This document shows positions 17,324 to 25,620 of a stretch of DNA of 64,000 bases, one piece after another (position 1 is the first letter of the stretch; the number at the start of each line of letters is the position of its first letter). The position numbers and the translations under genes are program-made. Source of the stretch: Sphingosinicella microcystinivorans. GTDB lineage: Bacteria; Pseudomonadota; Alphaproteobacteria; Sphingomonadales; Sphingomonadaceae. The notes beneath the pieces were generated by a model. It was not told where the DNA came from. It did not search any database and saw only the letters and a list, made by a program, of their open reading frames with translations. The DNA is taken from the NCBI RefSeq assembly GCF_003634215.1, contig NZ_RBWX01000007.1, positions 236,001-300,000 of the forward strand, written 5' to 3'.

Positions 17324-18814
17324 CTACTCGGCCGCGATCGCCTCCGGGGCGCGCTGCGCCGTCGCATCCGCCGCCTTGCTGAAGCGCAGCACGCCGTCGT
17401 CGACGGGCGCGTGGCGGAACATCTTCACGTCGCCGGCATAGTTCTGGTTAAGCCGCCACGGCAGCGCCTTGCCCTGCTTCGGGAACTGGTGAAGCCCGCG
17501 CTTGAAATAGCCCGAGGAGAAGTCGATCCACGGTTCCGATTCCATGGCGGGATCATCGAGTGTGGGCGTTGCGACGTCGGTGCCGGTTTCCGTCATGTGA
17601 TTGAGCACGCGGCACAGATACTCGCTGGTGAGGTCCGCTTTCAGCGTCCACGAGGCGTTGGTGTATCCGAACGCCACCGCGAGGTTCGGCACGCCCGAGA
17701 ACATGATGCCCTTGTAGCCGTAGGTCTTCGGGAACGCGACCTTGCGGCCGTCGAGCGTCACGTCGATCCCGGCCATGAACAGCAGTTCGAGGCCGGTTGC
17801 GGTGACGATGATGTCCGCCTCCAGCGTCTTGCCTGATTTGAGCAGGATGCCGGTTTGCGTGAAGCGGTCGATATGGTCGGTCGCGACCTCGGCGCGGCCT
17901 TCGCGGATCGCATCGAACAGATCGTGGTCCGGGACGAGGCAGAGCCGCTGCTCCCACGGGTTGTACGTCGGCGTGAAGTGCGTCTTCACGTCATAGTCGG
18001 GACCGAGAAGATCCTGGACGCCGCCCAGAAGCTTCTTTTTCAGCTTCTCGGGCTTGCTGCGCGCAAGGCGGAAGACCCACTGCTGCAGCGCGACGTTGCG
18101 CCAGCGCACGATGTTGTAGGCGAGCATCGGCGGCAGCCAGCGCCGCAGCCAGTTCGCGAAGCGGTCTTCGGCAGGCCGCGAGACCATGTAGGTCGGCGAG
18201 CGCTGCAGCATGGTGACATGCGCGGTCTTCGCCATTTCGGGCACGAGCGTGACGGCGGTTGCGCCCGAACCGATCACGACCACGCGCTTCCCCGCATAGT
18301 CGAGGTCTTGCGGCCAGTGCTGCGGATGGATGATGCGGCCCCGGAAGTTTTCCGCGCCCTCGAACTGCGGCGTATAGCCGGCGTCGTAGCGATAATAGCC
18401 CGAGCACATGTAAAGGAAGTTGCAGGTGAACTGCACGGGTTTGCCGTCGGTTCGTGCCGTCACCGTCCAGCGTGCGGTGCGCGAATCCCACGCGGCGGCC
18501 TCGACATGGTGGCCGAAGCGGATCTTCTCGTAGAGGCCGTATTCGCGCGCGGTTTCATCGAGATAGCGCAGGATGGAATCGCCGTCGGCGATTGCCTTCT
18601 GGTCGGTCCACGGTTTGAAGTTGAAGCCGAGCGTGTACATGTCGCTGTCGGAGCGGATGCCGGGATAGCGGAACAGGTCCCACGTGCCGCCGATGTTCGG
18701 GCGGCCTTCCAGGATCATGTAGCTGCGATCCGGGCAGTGTTTTTGCAGGTGTACCCCGGCGCCGATGCCTGAAATGCCTGCGCCCACGACGATCATGTCG
18801 AAATGTTCGGTCAT
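17324..18814 (-). CDS. FAD-dependent Baeyer-Villiger-type monooxygenase (EthA-like)
   Basis: A 496-residue flavoprotein monooxygenase. The FAD Rossmann motif VVGAGISGIGAG is near the N-terminus, the NADPH motif VVIGSGATAVTLVPE is near residue 190, and FRGRIIHPQHWP between them matches the Baeyer-Villiger fingerprint FxGxxxHxxxWP. The length and ending resemble EthA-type enzymes, which oxygenate ketones or thioamides. MTEHFDMIVVG at 18814 was chosen over an upstream ATG because of the GAGGGA ribosome site and because the nucleotide-binding strand begins at once. It is monocistronic here, and the substrate is unknown. Confidence 0.88.
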   Translation of the reverse strand: MTEHFDMIVVGAGISGIGAGVHLQKHCPDRSYMILEGRPNIGGTWDLFRYPGIRSDSDMYTLGFNFKPWTDQKAIADGDSILRYLDETAREYGLYEKIRFGHHVEAAAWDSRTARWTVTARTDGKPVQFTCNFLYMCSGYYRYDAGYTPQFEGAENFRGRIIHPQHWPQDLDYAGKRVVVIGSGATAVTLVPEMAKTAHVTMLQRSPTYMVSRPAEDRFANWLRRWLPPMLAYNIVRWRNVALQQWVFRLARSKPEKLKKKLLGGVQDLLGPDYDVKTHFTPTYNPWEQRLCLVPDHDLFDAIREGRAEVATDHIDRFTQTGILLKSGKTLEADIIVTATGLELLFMAGIDVTLDGRKVAFPKTYGYKGIMFSGVPNLAVAFGYTNASWTLKADLTSEYLCRVLNHMTETGTDVATPTLDDPAMESEPWIDFSSGYFKRGLHQFPKQGKALPWRLNQNYAGDVKMFRHAPVDDGVLRFSKAADATAQRAPEAIAAE

Positions 18815-18876
18815 GCGGTCCCTCTTCCGCTGATTTGAGCGGAACATAAATCAGACGCACGCGCCGGGAAACTCTC

Positions 18877-19290
18877 CTAATGCGCAGCGCAAATCACGGC
18901 TGTGCGAATGCCTGCGGCGATCACCGAAAGCGGGGCGGCCGCGGGATTGTCGCAAAGCCGGACCAGCGCCGACGGGTCGGGTTCGGCGCCGTCGAGCCCG
19001 ATCGCTTCCAGCAGTTCCGCCTCGTGCGGCAGCAGCGCCGCGCAGCAGGGCGCGCCGATCTCCAGCCGCTGCGTGCCGTGCATGGCGATGCCCGTCAGCA
19101 GGCAGCGCAGCAGGTGCTCGATGCCGCAGGCATTGTCGCCGTAAGCCTCGATCAGCGCCGCGTGCAGGCACGGCGGGCGCGGCCATCCGATCACCAGCCG
19201 CCGCAGCGCCCACAGAATCGTCCGGCTGTCAGGGGGCAGGTTCAGCCAAGGCCTGCCCCGATACGCGGCTGTGTCGGCAATTGTCGCCAT
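18877..19290 (-). CDS. Hypothetical protein behind a Fur-box-like site (DUF6628-like?)
   Basis: A 137-residue soluble protein starting MATIADTAAYRGRPW, with a GGGAGC ribosome site. It is Leu/Ala-rich with a paired-cysteine element GAPCCAALLPHEAELL and single Cys residues in PPCLHAAL, NACGIEHLLRCLL and AVRLCDN-like contexts. The pattern resembles small alphaproteobacterial proteins filed as DUF6628, but I give that family only tentatively. The 15-of-19 Fur-box match about 25 bases upstream of its ATG suggests iron-dependent expression. The role is unknown. Confidence 0.65.
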   Translation of the reverse strand: MATIADTAAYRGRPWLNLPPDSRTILWALRRLVIGWPRPPCLHAALIEAYGDNACGIEHLLRCLLTGIAMHGTQRLEIGAPCCAALLPHEAELLEAIGLDGAEPDPSALVRLCDNPAAAPLSVIAAGIRTAVICAAH

Positions 19291-19313
19291 GATGCGCTCC
19301 CTATAGCGAATAT

Positions 19314-19332
19314 ATTGATAATCATTCGCAAT
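19314..19332 (-). promoter_or_regulatory. Fur box
   Basis: The plus-strand segment ATTGATAATCATTCGCAAT, taken with the bases just to its left, matches the classic 19-bp Fur consensus at about 15 of 19 positions. The GATAATCATT core is intact. It sits directly upstream of the minus-strand gene starting at 19290, where iron-loaded Fur or a relative would block transcription. Confidence 0.6.
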
Positions 19333-19350
19333 AGTGAGCATGTCAACGCA

Positions 19351-20037
19351 TCATTCGTCCCAGGCTACTTTGTATACAAAGCCCGCAACCAGCGCGCCGA
19401 CGATCGGGTAAACCCAGAAGAACCACAGCTGTTGCAGCGCGATCCCACCCTCGATCAGTGCCGGCCCCGTCGAACGCGCCGGGTTCACCGACGTGTTCGT
19501 CACCGGAATGCTGATGAGGTGGATCAGGGTCAGCGCGAGCCCGATCGCAATAGGGGCAAAGCCGGGTGAAGCGCGCTTTGCTGTCGCGCCGAGGATCACG
19601 ATCAGGAAGCCGAACGTCATCACGATCTCGGTCCAAAGCGCCGAGGTCATCGAATAGCCGCCCGGCGAATGTTCGCCAAAGCCGTTCGAAGCAAGACCGC
19701 CCGCGTAGCCTGCCTTGCCGCTCGCGATCGCGTAAAGCACGAGTGCCGCGAGGATGGCGCCCACCACCTGCACCACGATATAGCCCGGTGCGTCCTTCCA
19801 CGCGAAGCGCCCGCCCGCGGCGAGACCGAGCGTGACGGCGGGATTGAAGTGCCCGCCCGAAATCGGACCCAAGGCAAAAGCCATCGTAAGCACGGTAAGG
19901 CCGAACGCGAGACTGACGCCGGCAAGACCGATGCCGACATCGGGAAATGCGGCAGCGAGGACGGCACTGCCGCACCCGCCGAGAACGAGCCAGAAGGTGC
20001 CGAAGAGTTCTGCTGTGAGTTTCTTGAGATCGAACAT
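19351..20037 (-). CDS. aqpZ: Aquaporin Z
   Basis: A 228-residue six-helix MIP-family water channel. The two pore motifs are [11 protein letters not shown] (first NPA) and [12 protein letters not shown] (second NPA), and the N-terminal [17 protein letters not shown] is typical of AqpZ. The ATG at 20037 follows a GGAGGG site; the frame stays open further upstream but without the family start. In this GC-rich gene another frame on the same strand is also open, but it lacks these motifs. It sits between the Fur-box-associated gene and the TsaC/Sua5 gene, all on the same strand. Confidence 0.95.
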   Translation of the reverse strand: MFDLKKLTAELFGTFWLVLGGCGSAVLAAAFPDVGIGLAGVSLAFGLTVLTMAFALGPISGGHFNPAVTLGLAAGGRFAWKDAPGYIVVQVVGAILAALVLYAIASGKAGYAGGLASNGFGEHSPGGYSMTSALWTEIVMTFGFLIVILGATAKRASPGFAPIAIGLALTLIHLISIPVTNTSVNPARSTGPALIEGGIALQQLWFFWVYPIVGALVAGFVYKVAWDE

Positions 20038-20108
20038 GCCATACCCTCCCCTGAAGGGCCGCGTCATGTGCGGCGGGGCTGCATAACACATACTGGACGC
20101 AAGGAGAA

Positions 20109-21059
20109 TCAGCGCGGCGCGGCGGCGCGGCGAAGCCTGTCGTTGATCGCGGCGCCCAGGCCGTCTGGGGGCACTGGGGCGACGGCTATGCAGCGCGCGG
20201 CGTTCGCATCGGCGGCGTGCAGGCAGTCGAACAGGCGGGCAGCGGCCTCGACGGGGTCGCCGGAAGGGGACAGGCTGATGTCCCCCGTAACCCGGCCGAA
20301 ACCGATCAGGAACTCGTCGTCCTCGGCGGTTTCCGCTTCGAGCCTGAGCGGCTTCGTGGGGGCGTAATGGCTCTCCATCATGCCGGGGGCTTCGATGCCG
20401 CTACCACCCAGCGACAGCGGAGCGAAGGCTTCCAGCGCTTCGCGCGGGATGCCACCGGGGCGCAGCAGGCGAAGGCGTTCCCCCTCCACCGCGACGATCG
20501 TGGATTCTATGCCACCCTTGCAAGGACCGCCATCGATTACGAGCGGGATGCGGCCGCCGAGGGTTTTCAAGACGTGTTCTGCGCGTGTCGCGCTGATCTG
20601 TCCGGACGCGTTGGCGGATGGGGCGGCAAGGGGGCGGCCCAGGGCTTTGATCAGGGCTTGTGGAACAGGATGATCGGGGCAGCGCACTGCCAGTGTAGGG
20701 AGCCCGGCGGTGACGATGGCGGCGATGCGGCTTTCGGGTTTGCGGGGCAGGACGAGTGTCAGGGGGCCGGGCCAGAAAGCGTCGATGAGGCGGCGGGCGA
20801 GGGGGGGTGTCTCAACGTGCTCGGCCGCCATGTCGGCGCCGCTGACGTGGGCGATCAGGGGGTTGAACGAGGGGCGGCCTTTGGCAGCGTAGATGCGGGC
20901 GATGGCGTCGGGGTTCGTGGCGTCGGCGGCGAGGCCGTAGACGGTTTCGGTGGGGATCGCGACGACCGAGCCGGTGCGCAGCAGCGCGGCGGCGAGCAAC
21001 ACGCCTGCGGTGTCCGGCGGCACGGTTTCAGTGCTCAAAAGATCAGGTTGCCCGCTCAC
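20109..21059 (-). CDS. L-threonylcarbamoyladenylate synthase (Sua5/TsaC)
   Basis: A 316-residue long-form (Sua5-type) enzyme making threonylcarbamoyl-AMP for the t6A modification of tRNAs reading ANN codons. The YrdC domain has [46 protein letters not shown] and [11 protein letters not shown]. The extra Sua5 C-terminal domain begins after the [11 protein letters not shown] linker. The start is GTG at 21059. Its partner in the pathway, tsaD, is in the same window at 61366. The divergent acyl-CoA dehydrogenase is 53 bases away, so the two share a short promoter region. Confidence 0.93.
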   Translation of the reverse strand: MSGQPDLLSTETVPPDTAGVLLAAALLRTGSVVAIPTETVYGLAADATNPDAIARIYAAKGRPSFNPLIAHVSGADMAAEHVETPPLARRLIDAFWPGPLTLVLPRKPESRIAAIVTAGLPTLAVRCPDHPVPQALIKALGRPLAAPSANASGQISATRAEHVLKTLGGRIPLVIDGGPCKGGIESTIVAVEGERLRLLRPGGIPREALEAFAPLSLGGSGIEAPGMMESHYAPTKPLRLEAETAEDDEFLIGFGRVTGDISLSPSGDPVEAAARLFDCLHAADANAARCIAVAPVPPDGLGAAINDRLRRAAAPR

Positions 21060-21112
21060 AGCCCCCCGCTATACCCGCGCCGTTTCCTCTCACAAGCGAT
21101 AGATGGCCGCCC

Positions 21113-22846
21113 ATGACTTACACCGCCCCGATCACCGAGCAGCGCTTCGTCCTTGAAACCATCGCAGACCTGCCCGGTCTCGCGCAGCTGCCGCGTTTCG
21201 AGGCGGCCACCGCGGATCTCGTCGATGCGATTCTGGAAGAAGCAGGGAAGCTCTCCGCAGGCGTTTTCGCGCCGCTCAATCGCATCGGTGATACTGAGGG
21301 CGCAAAGCTCGCGAACGGCGTGGTGACGCTGCCCGCAGGTTTTCGCGAAGCTTACGCGGCCTATGTCGAAGGCGGATGGATGACGCTCGGCGCCGATCCG
21401 GCATGGGGCGGGCAGGGCCTGCCGTTCGCGCTGGCGACCGCCGTGCAGGAACAAACGACGAGCGCCAACATGGCGCTGTCGCTGTGCCCGATGCTGTCGC
21501 AGGGTGCGATCGAGGCGCTGACCGCGCACGGCTCCGAGGACCAGAAGCAGACTTACCTGACCAAGATCATCTCGGGCGAATGGACCGGCACGATGAACCT
21601 CACCGAGCCGCAGGCCGGGACGGACGTCGGTGCGCTCCGCACTGTCGCGACGCCCGCGGAAGACGGCACGTGGCGCATCAAGGGCTCCAAGATCTTCATC
21701 ACGTGGGGCGAGCATGACGTTGCGGACAACATCATCCACCTCGTCCTCGCGCGCACGCCCGGATCGCCCAAGGGCACCAAGGGCATCTCGTTGTTCATTG
21801 TGCCAAAGTTCCTCGTGAACGCGGACGGCTCGCTCGGCGCGCGCAATGACCTGCGCTGCGTCTCCATCGAACACAAGCTCGGCATCCACTCCTCGCCGAC
21901 TTGCACGATGAGCTACGGCGATAACGACGACTGCGTCGGCTACATGATCGGCGGAGAGAACGCCGGTATGCGGGCGATGTTCACGATGATGAACCACGCC
22001 CGCATCAACGTTGGGCTGCAGGGCGTTTCGATCGCCGAGCGCGCCTACCAGCACGCACTCGCCTACGCGAAGGAGCGTGTGCAGGTGCGCCGCATCATCG
22101 AGTTCCCGGACGTAAGGCGGATGCTGATGACGATGCGCGGTCTAACCGAAGCGGCGCGGGCGCTGACGTATCTGAACGCTGCCGCTGTCGATCGCGCGCA
22201 CGCTGAAGTAGACGAACTAGCCCGGCGCGAGGCGCAGGCGCTTGCCGATCTGCTGACGCCGGTGACCAAGGCTTTCTCGACCGACATCGGTGTTGAGGTC
22301 GCTAGCCTCGGCGTGCAGATTTTCGGCGGCATGGGGTTCATCGAGGAGACCGGCGCGGCGCAGCATTACCGGGATGCCCGTATCGCGCCGATCTACGAGG
22401 GCACGAACGGCATCCAGGCGATGGATCTTGTCGGTCGCAAGCTGCCGCAAGCCCGCTGGAAGAGTCTATTTTCGGATATGCGCGCGGATTTCGCGCTGCT
22501 TTTGGGCGAAACGGCCGGGCTTGCGCCCTATCTCGAAGACGCTCTCGCGGCACTTGAAAGCGCGACGACGTGGCTCGCCGAAGGCAGCGGCGACGACAAC
22601 GCGGCCGGCGCGACGCCCTACCTGCGCATGTTCGGCCTCACCGTCGGCGGCTGGCTGCTCGCGAAGCAGGCGTCGGCGGCGACGCAGCGTCTTAACGCGG
22701 GCGAGGGTGATCCGGCGTTTCTGAAGGCGAAAATCGTGACGGCACGCTTCTTCGCCGAGCAGTTCCTGCCGCAGGCGGCGGCCCTGCTCGGCCCCGTGAC
22801 GCGGGGCGCAGAGACGCTGTTCGCGATCCCCGACGAGTCGCTCTAA
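21113..22846 (+). CDS. Acyl-CoA dehydrogenase (DmdC/FadE12-like long form)
   Basis: A 577-residue flavoprotein dehydrogenase with the extended C-terminal domain of the DmdC-like branch, which includes 3-methylmercaptopropionyl-CoA dehydrogenase. MNLTEPQAGTDVGAL and KGSKIFITWGEHD are the FAD-binding signatures. RINVGLQGVSIAERAYQHAL and IFGGMGFIEETGAAQHYRDA are core ACAD motifs, and the catalytic glutamate region is IYEGTNGIQAMDLVGRKL. It catalyses the alpha-beta desaturation of an acyl-CoA. The specific substrate is not evident; no beta-oxidation or DMSP genes are adjacent. A GC-rich hairpin follows the stop. Confidence 0.9.
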   Translation: MTYTAPITEQRFVLETIADLPGLAQLPRFEAATADLVDAILEEAGKLSAGVFAPLNRIGDTEGAKLANGVVTLPAGFREAYAAYVEGGWMTLGADPAWGGQGLPFALATAVQEQTTSANMALSLCPMLSQGAIEALTAHGSEDQKQTYLTKIISGEWTGTMNLTEPQAGTDVGALRTVATPAEDGTWRIKGSKIFITWGEHDVADNIIHLVLARTPGSPKGTKGISLFIVPKFLVNADGSLGARNDLRCVSIEHKLGIHSSPTCTMSYGDNDDCVGYMIGGENAGMRAMFTMMNHARINVGLQGVSIAERAYQHALAYAKERVQVRRIIEFPDVRRMLMTMRGLTEAARALTYLNAAAVDRAHAEVDELARREAQALADLLTPVTKAFSTDIGVEVASLGVQIFGGMGFIEETGAAQHYRDARIAPIYEGTNGIQAMDLVGRKLPQARWKSLFSDMRADFALLLGETAGLAPYLEDALAALESATTWLAEGSGDDNAAGATPYLRMFGLTVGGWLLAKQASAATQRLNAGEGDPAFLKAKIVTARFFAEQFLPQAAALLGPVTRGAETLFAIPDESL

Positions 22847-22854
22847 GGTGTGTG

Positions 22855-22885
22855 GGGCGGGGGTTCGTACCCGCCCTAGAGCCTT
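22855..22885 (+). terminator. Probable terminator after the acyl-CoA dehydrogenase
   Basis: GGGCGGG (22855-22861) pairs with CCCGCCC (22870-22876) across an 8-base loop. A TTGTTTTT stretch follows after a few bases, so intrinsic termination is plausible but imperfect. Confidence 0.5.
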
Positions 22886-22924
22886 GTTTTTGCACCCTAT
22901 ATGACAGTTTAACCGGCGCTGAAC

Positions 22925-22980
22925 GTCGTTCGTCGAAGCCCGTATGTCGTTCGTCCGGTTTTCGACAGTCGTTCGCCGAA
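22925..22980 (+). promoter_or_regulatory. Three phased direct repeats upstream of the outer-membrane gene
   Basis: GTCGTTCGTCG, GTCGTTCGTCC and GTCGTTCGCCG start at 22925, 22946 and 22968, that is 21 and 22 bases apart, about two helical turns. They lie about 105-160 bases before the ATG of the outer-membrane barrel gene. The even phasing suggests an operator array for a cooperative regulator; which one is not known. Confidence 0.45.
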
Positions 22981-23085
22981 GTGGCATCGTCATGCCTTTT
23001 CTCGGCCTTAATTCGCTCCCACCTCTCCCGCCGTCCGCGAGGCTCTCCCGTCGCGGGCAGTGCAATTTTTGTAGAGGTGTACCTT

Positions 23086-23694
23086 ATGAAGAAGCTTATT
23101 CTTGCCGCGCTCGCGACTGCCCTCCTCCCGGCGTCCGCGCTTGCTCAGGACGCTGGCGCCCTTGGTGGTGCTTATGTCGGCGGCCAGATCGGCTGGGGCA
23201 AGCGTTCGGTCGATATCGATTACAACCTGCCCGGACTGGCGGATTTCGATGAGAGCCGCAGCGGCATCGATTACGGCGTTTTCGCCGGTTACGACGCCGG
23301 CATAGGCTCCAACTTCCTCGTCGGCGTGGAAGCCGGTCTCGGCTTCGGCGGCAAGACGCTGCGCGGCGCGCCCGCAGCGGGCATCACCACGTCGGTGAAT
23401 CCGAGCTGGAACTATGACATCAGCGCCCGCGCCGGTGTGCTCGCCTCGCCGAACCTGCTCGTCTATGGCCGTCTCGGCTATGGCGCCGAGCGCGTTCGCA
23501 CCACCGTGGCGTCAACCGTTCAGGGCGTAAGCTCGGTCAGCGAAAAGGGCTGGTCGGACGGTCTGCTCTGGGGCGCCGGCCTCGAGTACGGCATCAACGA
23601 GTCGGCGAGCATCCGCACCGAATACCGCCACCGCGACATGGACGGCGGCTATGCGGCCGATCAGGTTCTGGCGGGCCTCGCGTTCCGCTTCTAA
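23086..23694 (+). CDS. Outer-membrane beta-barrel protein
   Basis: A 202-residue exported protein with signal MKKLILAALATALLPASALA. The mature part alternates amphipathic strands (GGAYVGGQIGWGKRSVDID, YGVFAGYDAGIGSNFLVGVEAG, LLVYGRLGYGAERVR) and ends in GLAFRF with a terminal Phe, as expected for BamA-dependent barrels of the small porin/OmpA-N type. The ATG at 23086 follows GAGGTG; the longer open frame upstream is not a signal peptide. A strong terminator follows, and three phased repeats lie upstream. Its role, adhesin-like or structural, is unknown. Confidence 0.88.
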   Translation: MKKLILAALATALLPASALAQDAGALGGAYVGGQIGWGKRSVDIDYNLPGLADFDESRSGIDYGVFAGYDAGIGSNFLVGVEAGLGFGGKTLRGAPAAGITTSVNPSWNYDISARAGVLASPNLLVYGRLGYGAERVRTTVASTVQGVSSVSEKGWSDGLLWGAGLEYGINESASIRTEYRHRDMDGGYAADQVLAGLAFRF

Positions 23695-23717
23695 CGACTG
23701 TCGGTCCGAAAACAGTT

Positions 23718-23753
23718 GGGCCGGAGGCATCGCCTCCGGCCCTTCTTTTTTTT
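23718..23753 (+). terminator. Strong intrinsic terminator
   Basis: GGGCCGGAGGC and GCCTCCGGCCC form a perfect 11-bp stem with an ATC loop, followed at once by CTTCTTTTTTTT. It ends the outer-membrane protein transcript just before the convergent ald gene. Confidence 0.92.
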
Positions 23754-23775
23754 GGCTTCGCTCGGGCGGAGCGTT

Positions 23776-24879
23776 TTATTCCCAGGCGCGGTAGGCGAGG
23801 CCGAGGTCGTCGGCGACCGCCTTGTAGGTGATGAAGCCGCCCGCGACGTTGAGGCCGTTGCGAAGGTGCGGATCGGCGCGCATCGCGCCCTCTGCGCCGA
23901 GCTTCGCGAGCTTCACGATGAACGGCAGCGTCGCGTTGTTGAGCGCGAAGGTGGAGGTGCGGGCGACGGCGCCGGGCATGTTGGCGACGCAGTAATGGAT
24001 GACGCCCTCGACCGTGTAGACCGGGTCGCTATGCGTCGTCGCGTGCGAGGTTTCGAAGCAGCCGCCCTGATCGATGGCGACGTCGACGAGCACCGAACCG
24101 CGCTTCATCGTCTTCAGCATCTCGCGCGTGACGAGCTTCGGCGCGGCGGCGCCCGGGATCAGCACGCAGCCGATGATGAGGTGCGAGTTCTCCGCAGCGC
24201 GCGCCACGGCGGCGCTGCTCGCGTAGACGGTCTTGATGCGGTTCTGGAACAGCGCATCGAGTTCGGCGAGGCGGGTCGACGACACGTCGTAGATCGTCAC
24301 GTCGGCGCCGAGGCCGACCGCCATCTGCGCGGCATTGAAGCCGGAAACGCCGCCGCCGAGGATCGAGACCTTGGCGGGCGCCACGCCCGGCACGCCGCCG
24401 AGCAGGATGCCGCGGCCGCCCTGTTCCTTTTCAAGATAATGCGCGCCGACCTGCACGGCCATGCGCCCGGCGACCTCCGACATCGGCTGGAGGAGCGGCA
24501 GGCGGCCCTGCGCGTTCGTGACGGTCTCGTAGGCGATGCAGATCGCGCCCGATTTCATCAGCGCTTCGGCCTGGGGCTTGTCCGCGGCGAGGTGCAGGTA
24601 GGTGAAGAGCGTATGGCGCGGCTCGAGCCACGCGATCTCGTGGAGCTGAGGCTCCTTGACCTTCACGATCATGTCGGCGGCGGCGAACACTTCCTGCGGC
24701 GTCGCGAGGATTTTCGCGCCGACCGCGATATAGGCGTCGTCACCGAAATCGATGCCGCTGCCAGCGCCCGTTTCCACGAAAACCTCGTGGCCGGCCTGCG
24801 TAAGCTCGGCGACCGAGGCCGGCGTCATGCCGACACGATATTCGTGAACCTTGATTTCCTTTGGTACCCCGACGCGCAT
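23776..24879 (-). CDS. ald: Alanine dehydrogenase
   Basis: A 367-residue enzyme that reversibly deaminates L-alanine to pyruvate with NAD. It starts [20 protein letters not shown], with MIVKVKEPQ containing the catalytic-region Lys and [10 protein letters not shown] the catalytic His. The NAD fold is near residues 170-200 ([20 protein letters not shown]). [16 protein letters not shown] and [15 protein letters not shown] complete the signature, and the length is normal for the family. It is divergent from an Lrp/AsnC-type gene, which in many bacteria directly activates or represses ald in response to alanine. Confidence 0.96.
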   Translation of the reverse strand: MRVGVPKEIKVHEYRVGMTPASVAELTQAGHEVFVETGAGSGIDFGDDAYIAVGAKILATPQEVFAAADMIVKVKEPQLHEIAWLEPRHTLFTYLHLAADKPQAEALMKSGAICIAYETVTNAQGRLPLLQPMSEVAGRMAVQVGAHYLEKEQGGRGILLGGVPGVAPAKVSILGGGVSGFNAAQMAVGLGADVTIYDVSSTRLAELDALFQNRIKTVYASSAAVARAAENSHLIIGCVLIPGAAAPKLVTREMLKTMKRGSVLVDVAIDQGGCFETSHATTHSDPVYTVEGVIHYCVANMPGAVARTSTFALNNATLPFIVKLAKLGAEGAMRADPHLRNGLNVAGGFITYKAVADDLGLAYRAWE

Positions 24880-24978
24880 GACTGTCCTCCCTCATCCTGA
24901 TGAATTGAAGGGAATCTACCGGAAATCACGTCGGAGAAGTTTGCGAAGTTGCTCGCGGTGAGGCGGATCGTGTAGAGA

Positions 24979-24990
24979 ATATTCGAATAT
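24979..24990. promoter_or_regulatory. Palindrome between ald and the Lrp-type gene
   Basis: ATATTCGAATAT is a perfect 12-bp palindrome in the 130-base divergent region, 20 bases before the regulator start. AT-rich palindromes of this type are common Lrp/AsnC sites, so it may serve autoregulation and control of ald. Confidence 0.5.
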
Positions 24991-25009
24991 AGATGAGGAT
25001 TTCGGGAAA

Positions 25010-25456
25010 TTGTCCGAACTCGATCAGATCGACCGCAAGATTATCGCCCAGCTTGCAATCGACTCGGGATTGACGAGCGAGCAGCTCGGCAACCGGGTCG
25101 GCCTGTCGGCGTCTGCGGCGCACCGGCGGGTGAAGCTTCTGGAAGAGTCTGGGTTCATCCGTGGTTATCGCGCCGTACTGTCGCCCGAAGCGCGCGGCAA
25201 TCCCTCTGCCGTCTACGTCGCCGTCACGCTCACTGACCAGCGCAAGGAAACGCTTTCCGCTTTCGAAACCGCCGTGGCCCGCGCACCCGAAATTGCCGAG
25301 GGGCACCTAATCACGGGCGATTCCGACTACATGCTGAAAATCCTTGTGAAGGAAGGCGACAGCTTCGAACGCGTCCACCGCGAACTGCTGGCGGCGCTTC
25401 CCGGCGTGCAGCGACTGGTGACGCAGGTGAGCATTCGCAAGATCGTGGGTGAGTGA
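25010..25456 (+). CDS. Lrp/AsnC family transcriptional regulator
   Basis: A 148-residue regulator. The N-terminal helix-turn-helix (LDQIDRKIIAQLAIDSGLTS, then VGLSASAAHRRVKLLEESGF) occupies roughly residues 1-55. The RAM/AsnC ligand-binding domain follows, including GHLITGDSDYMLKI and the closing VSIRKIV. The start is TTG, with a GAGG upstream at 24995-24998. Because it is divergent from ald and shares a palindrome with it, the likely target is alanine dehydrogenase with alanine as effector; this is inference from context. The next gene, kup, is 164 bases away and probably separately transcribed. Confidence 0.9.
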   Translation: MSELDQIDRKIIAQLAIDSGLTSEQLGNRVGLSASAAHRRVKLLEESGFIRGYRAVLSPEARGNPSAVYVAVTLTDQRKETLSAFETAVARAPEIAEGHLITGDSDYMLKILVKEGDSFERVHRELLAALPGVQRLVTQVSIRKIVGE

Positions 25457-25620
25457 GCGGTTTCGCACGCCTGTTGTGCACTGCGGCACGCTATGCTAGT
25501 CGCCGCCGCCATTTCGGTTCTGGACGAAACAGCTTGAGGCATGAGTCGCATGACCCGGCAGAGCAAGGGTAATAGGGGGCGTGGGCCGCTAAACGCGGTG
25601 CCGTCGCCCCGTATCCGTCC

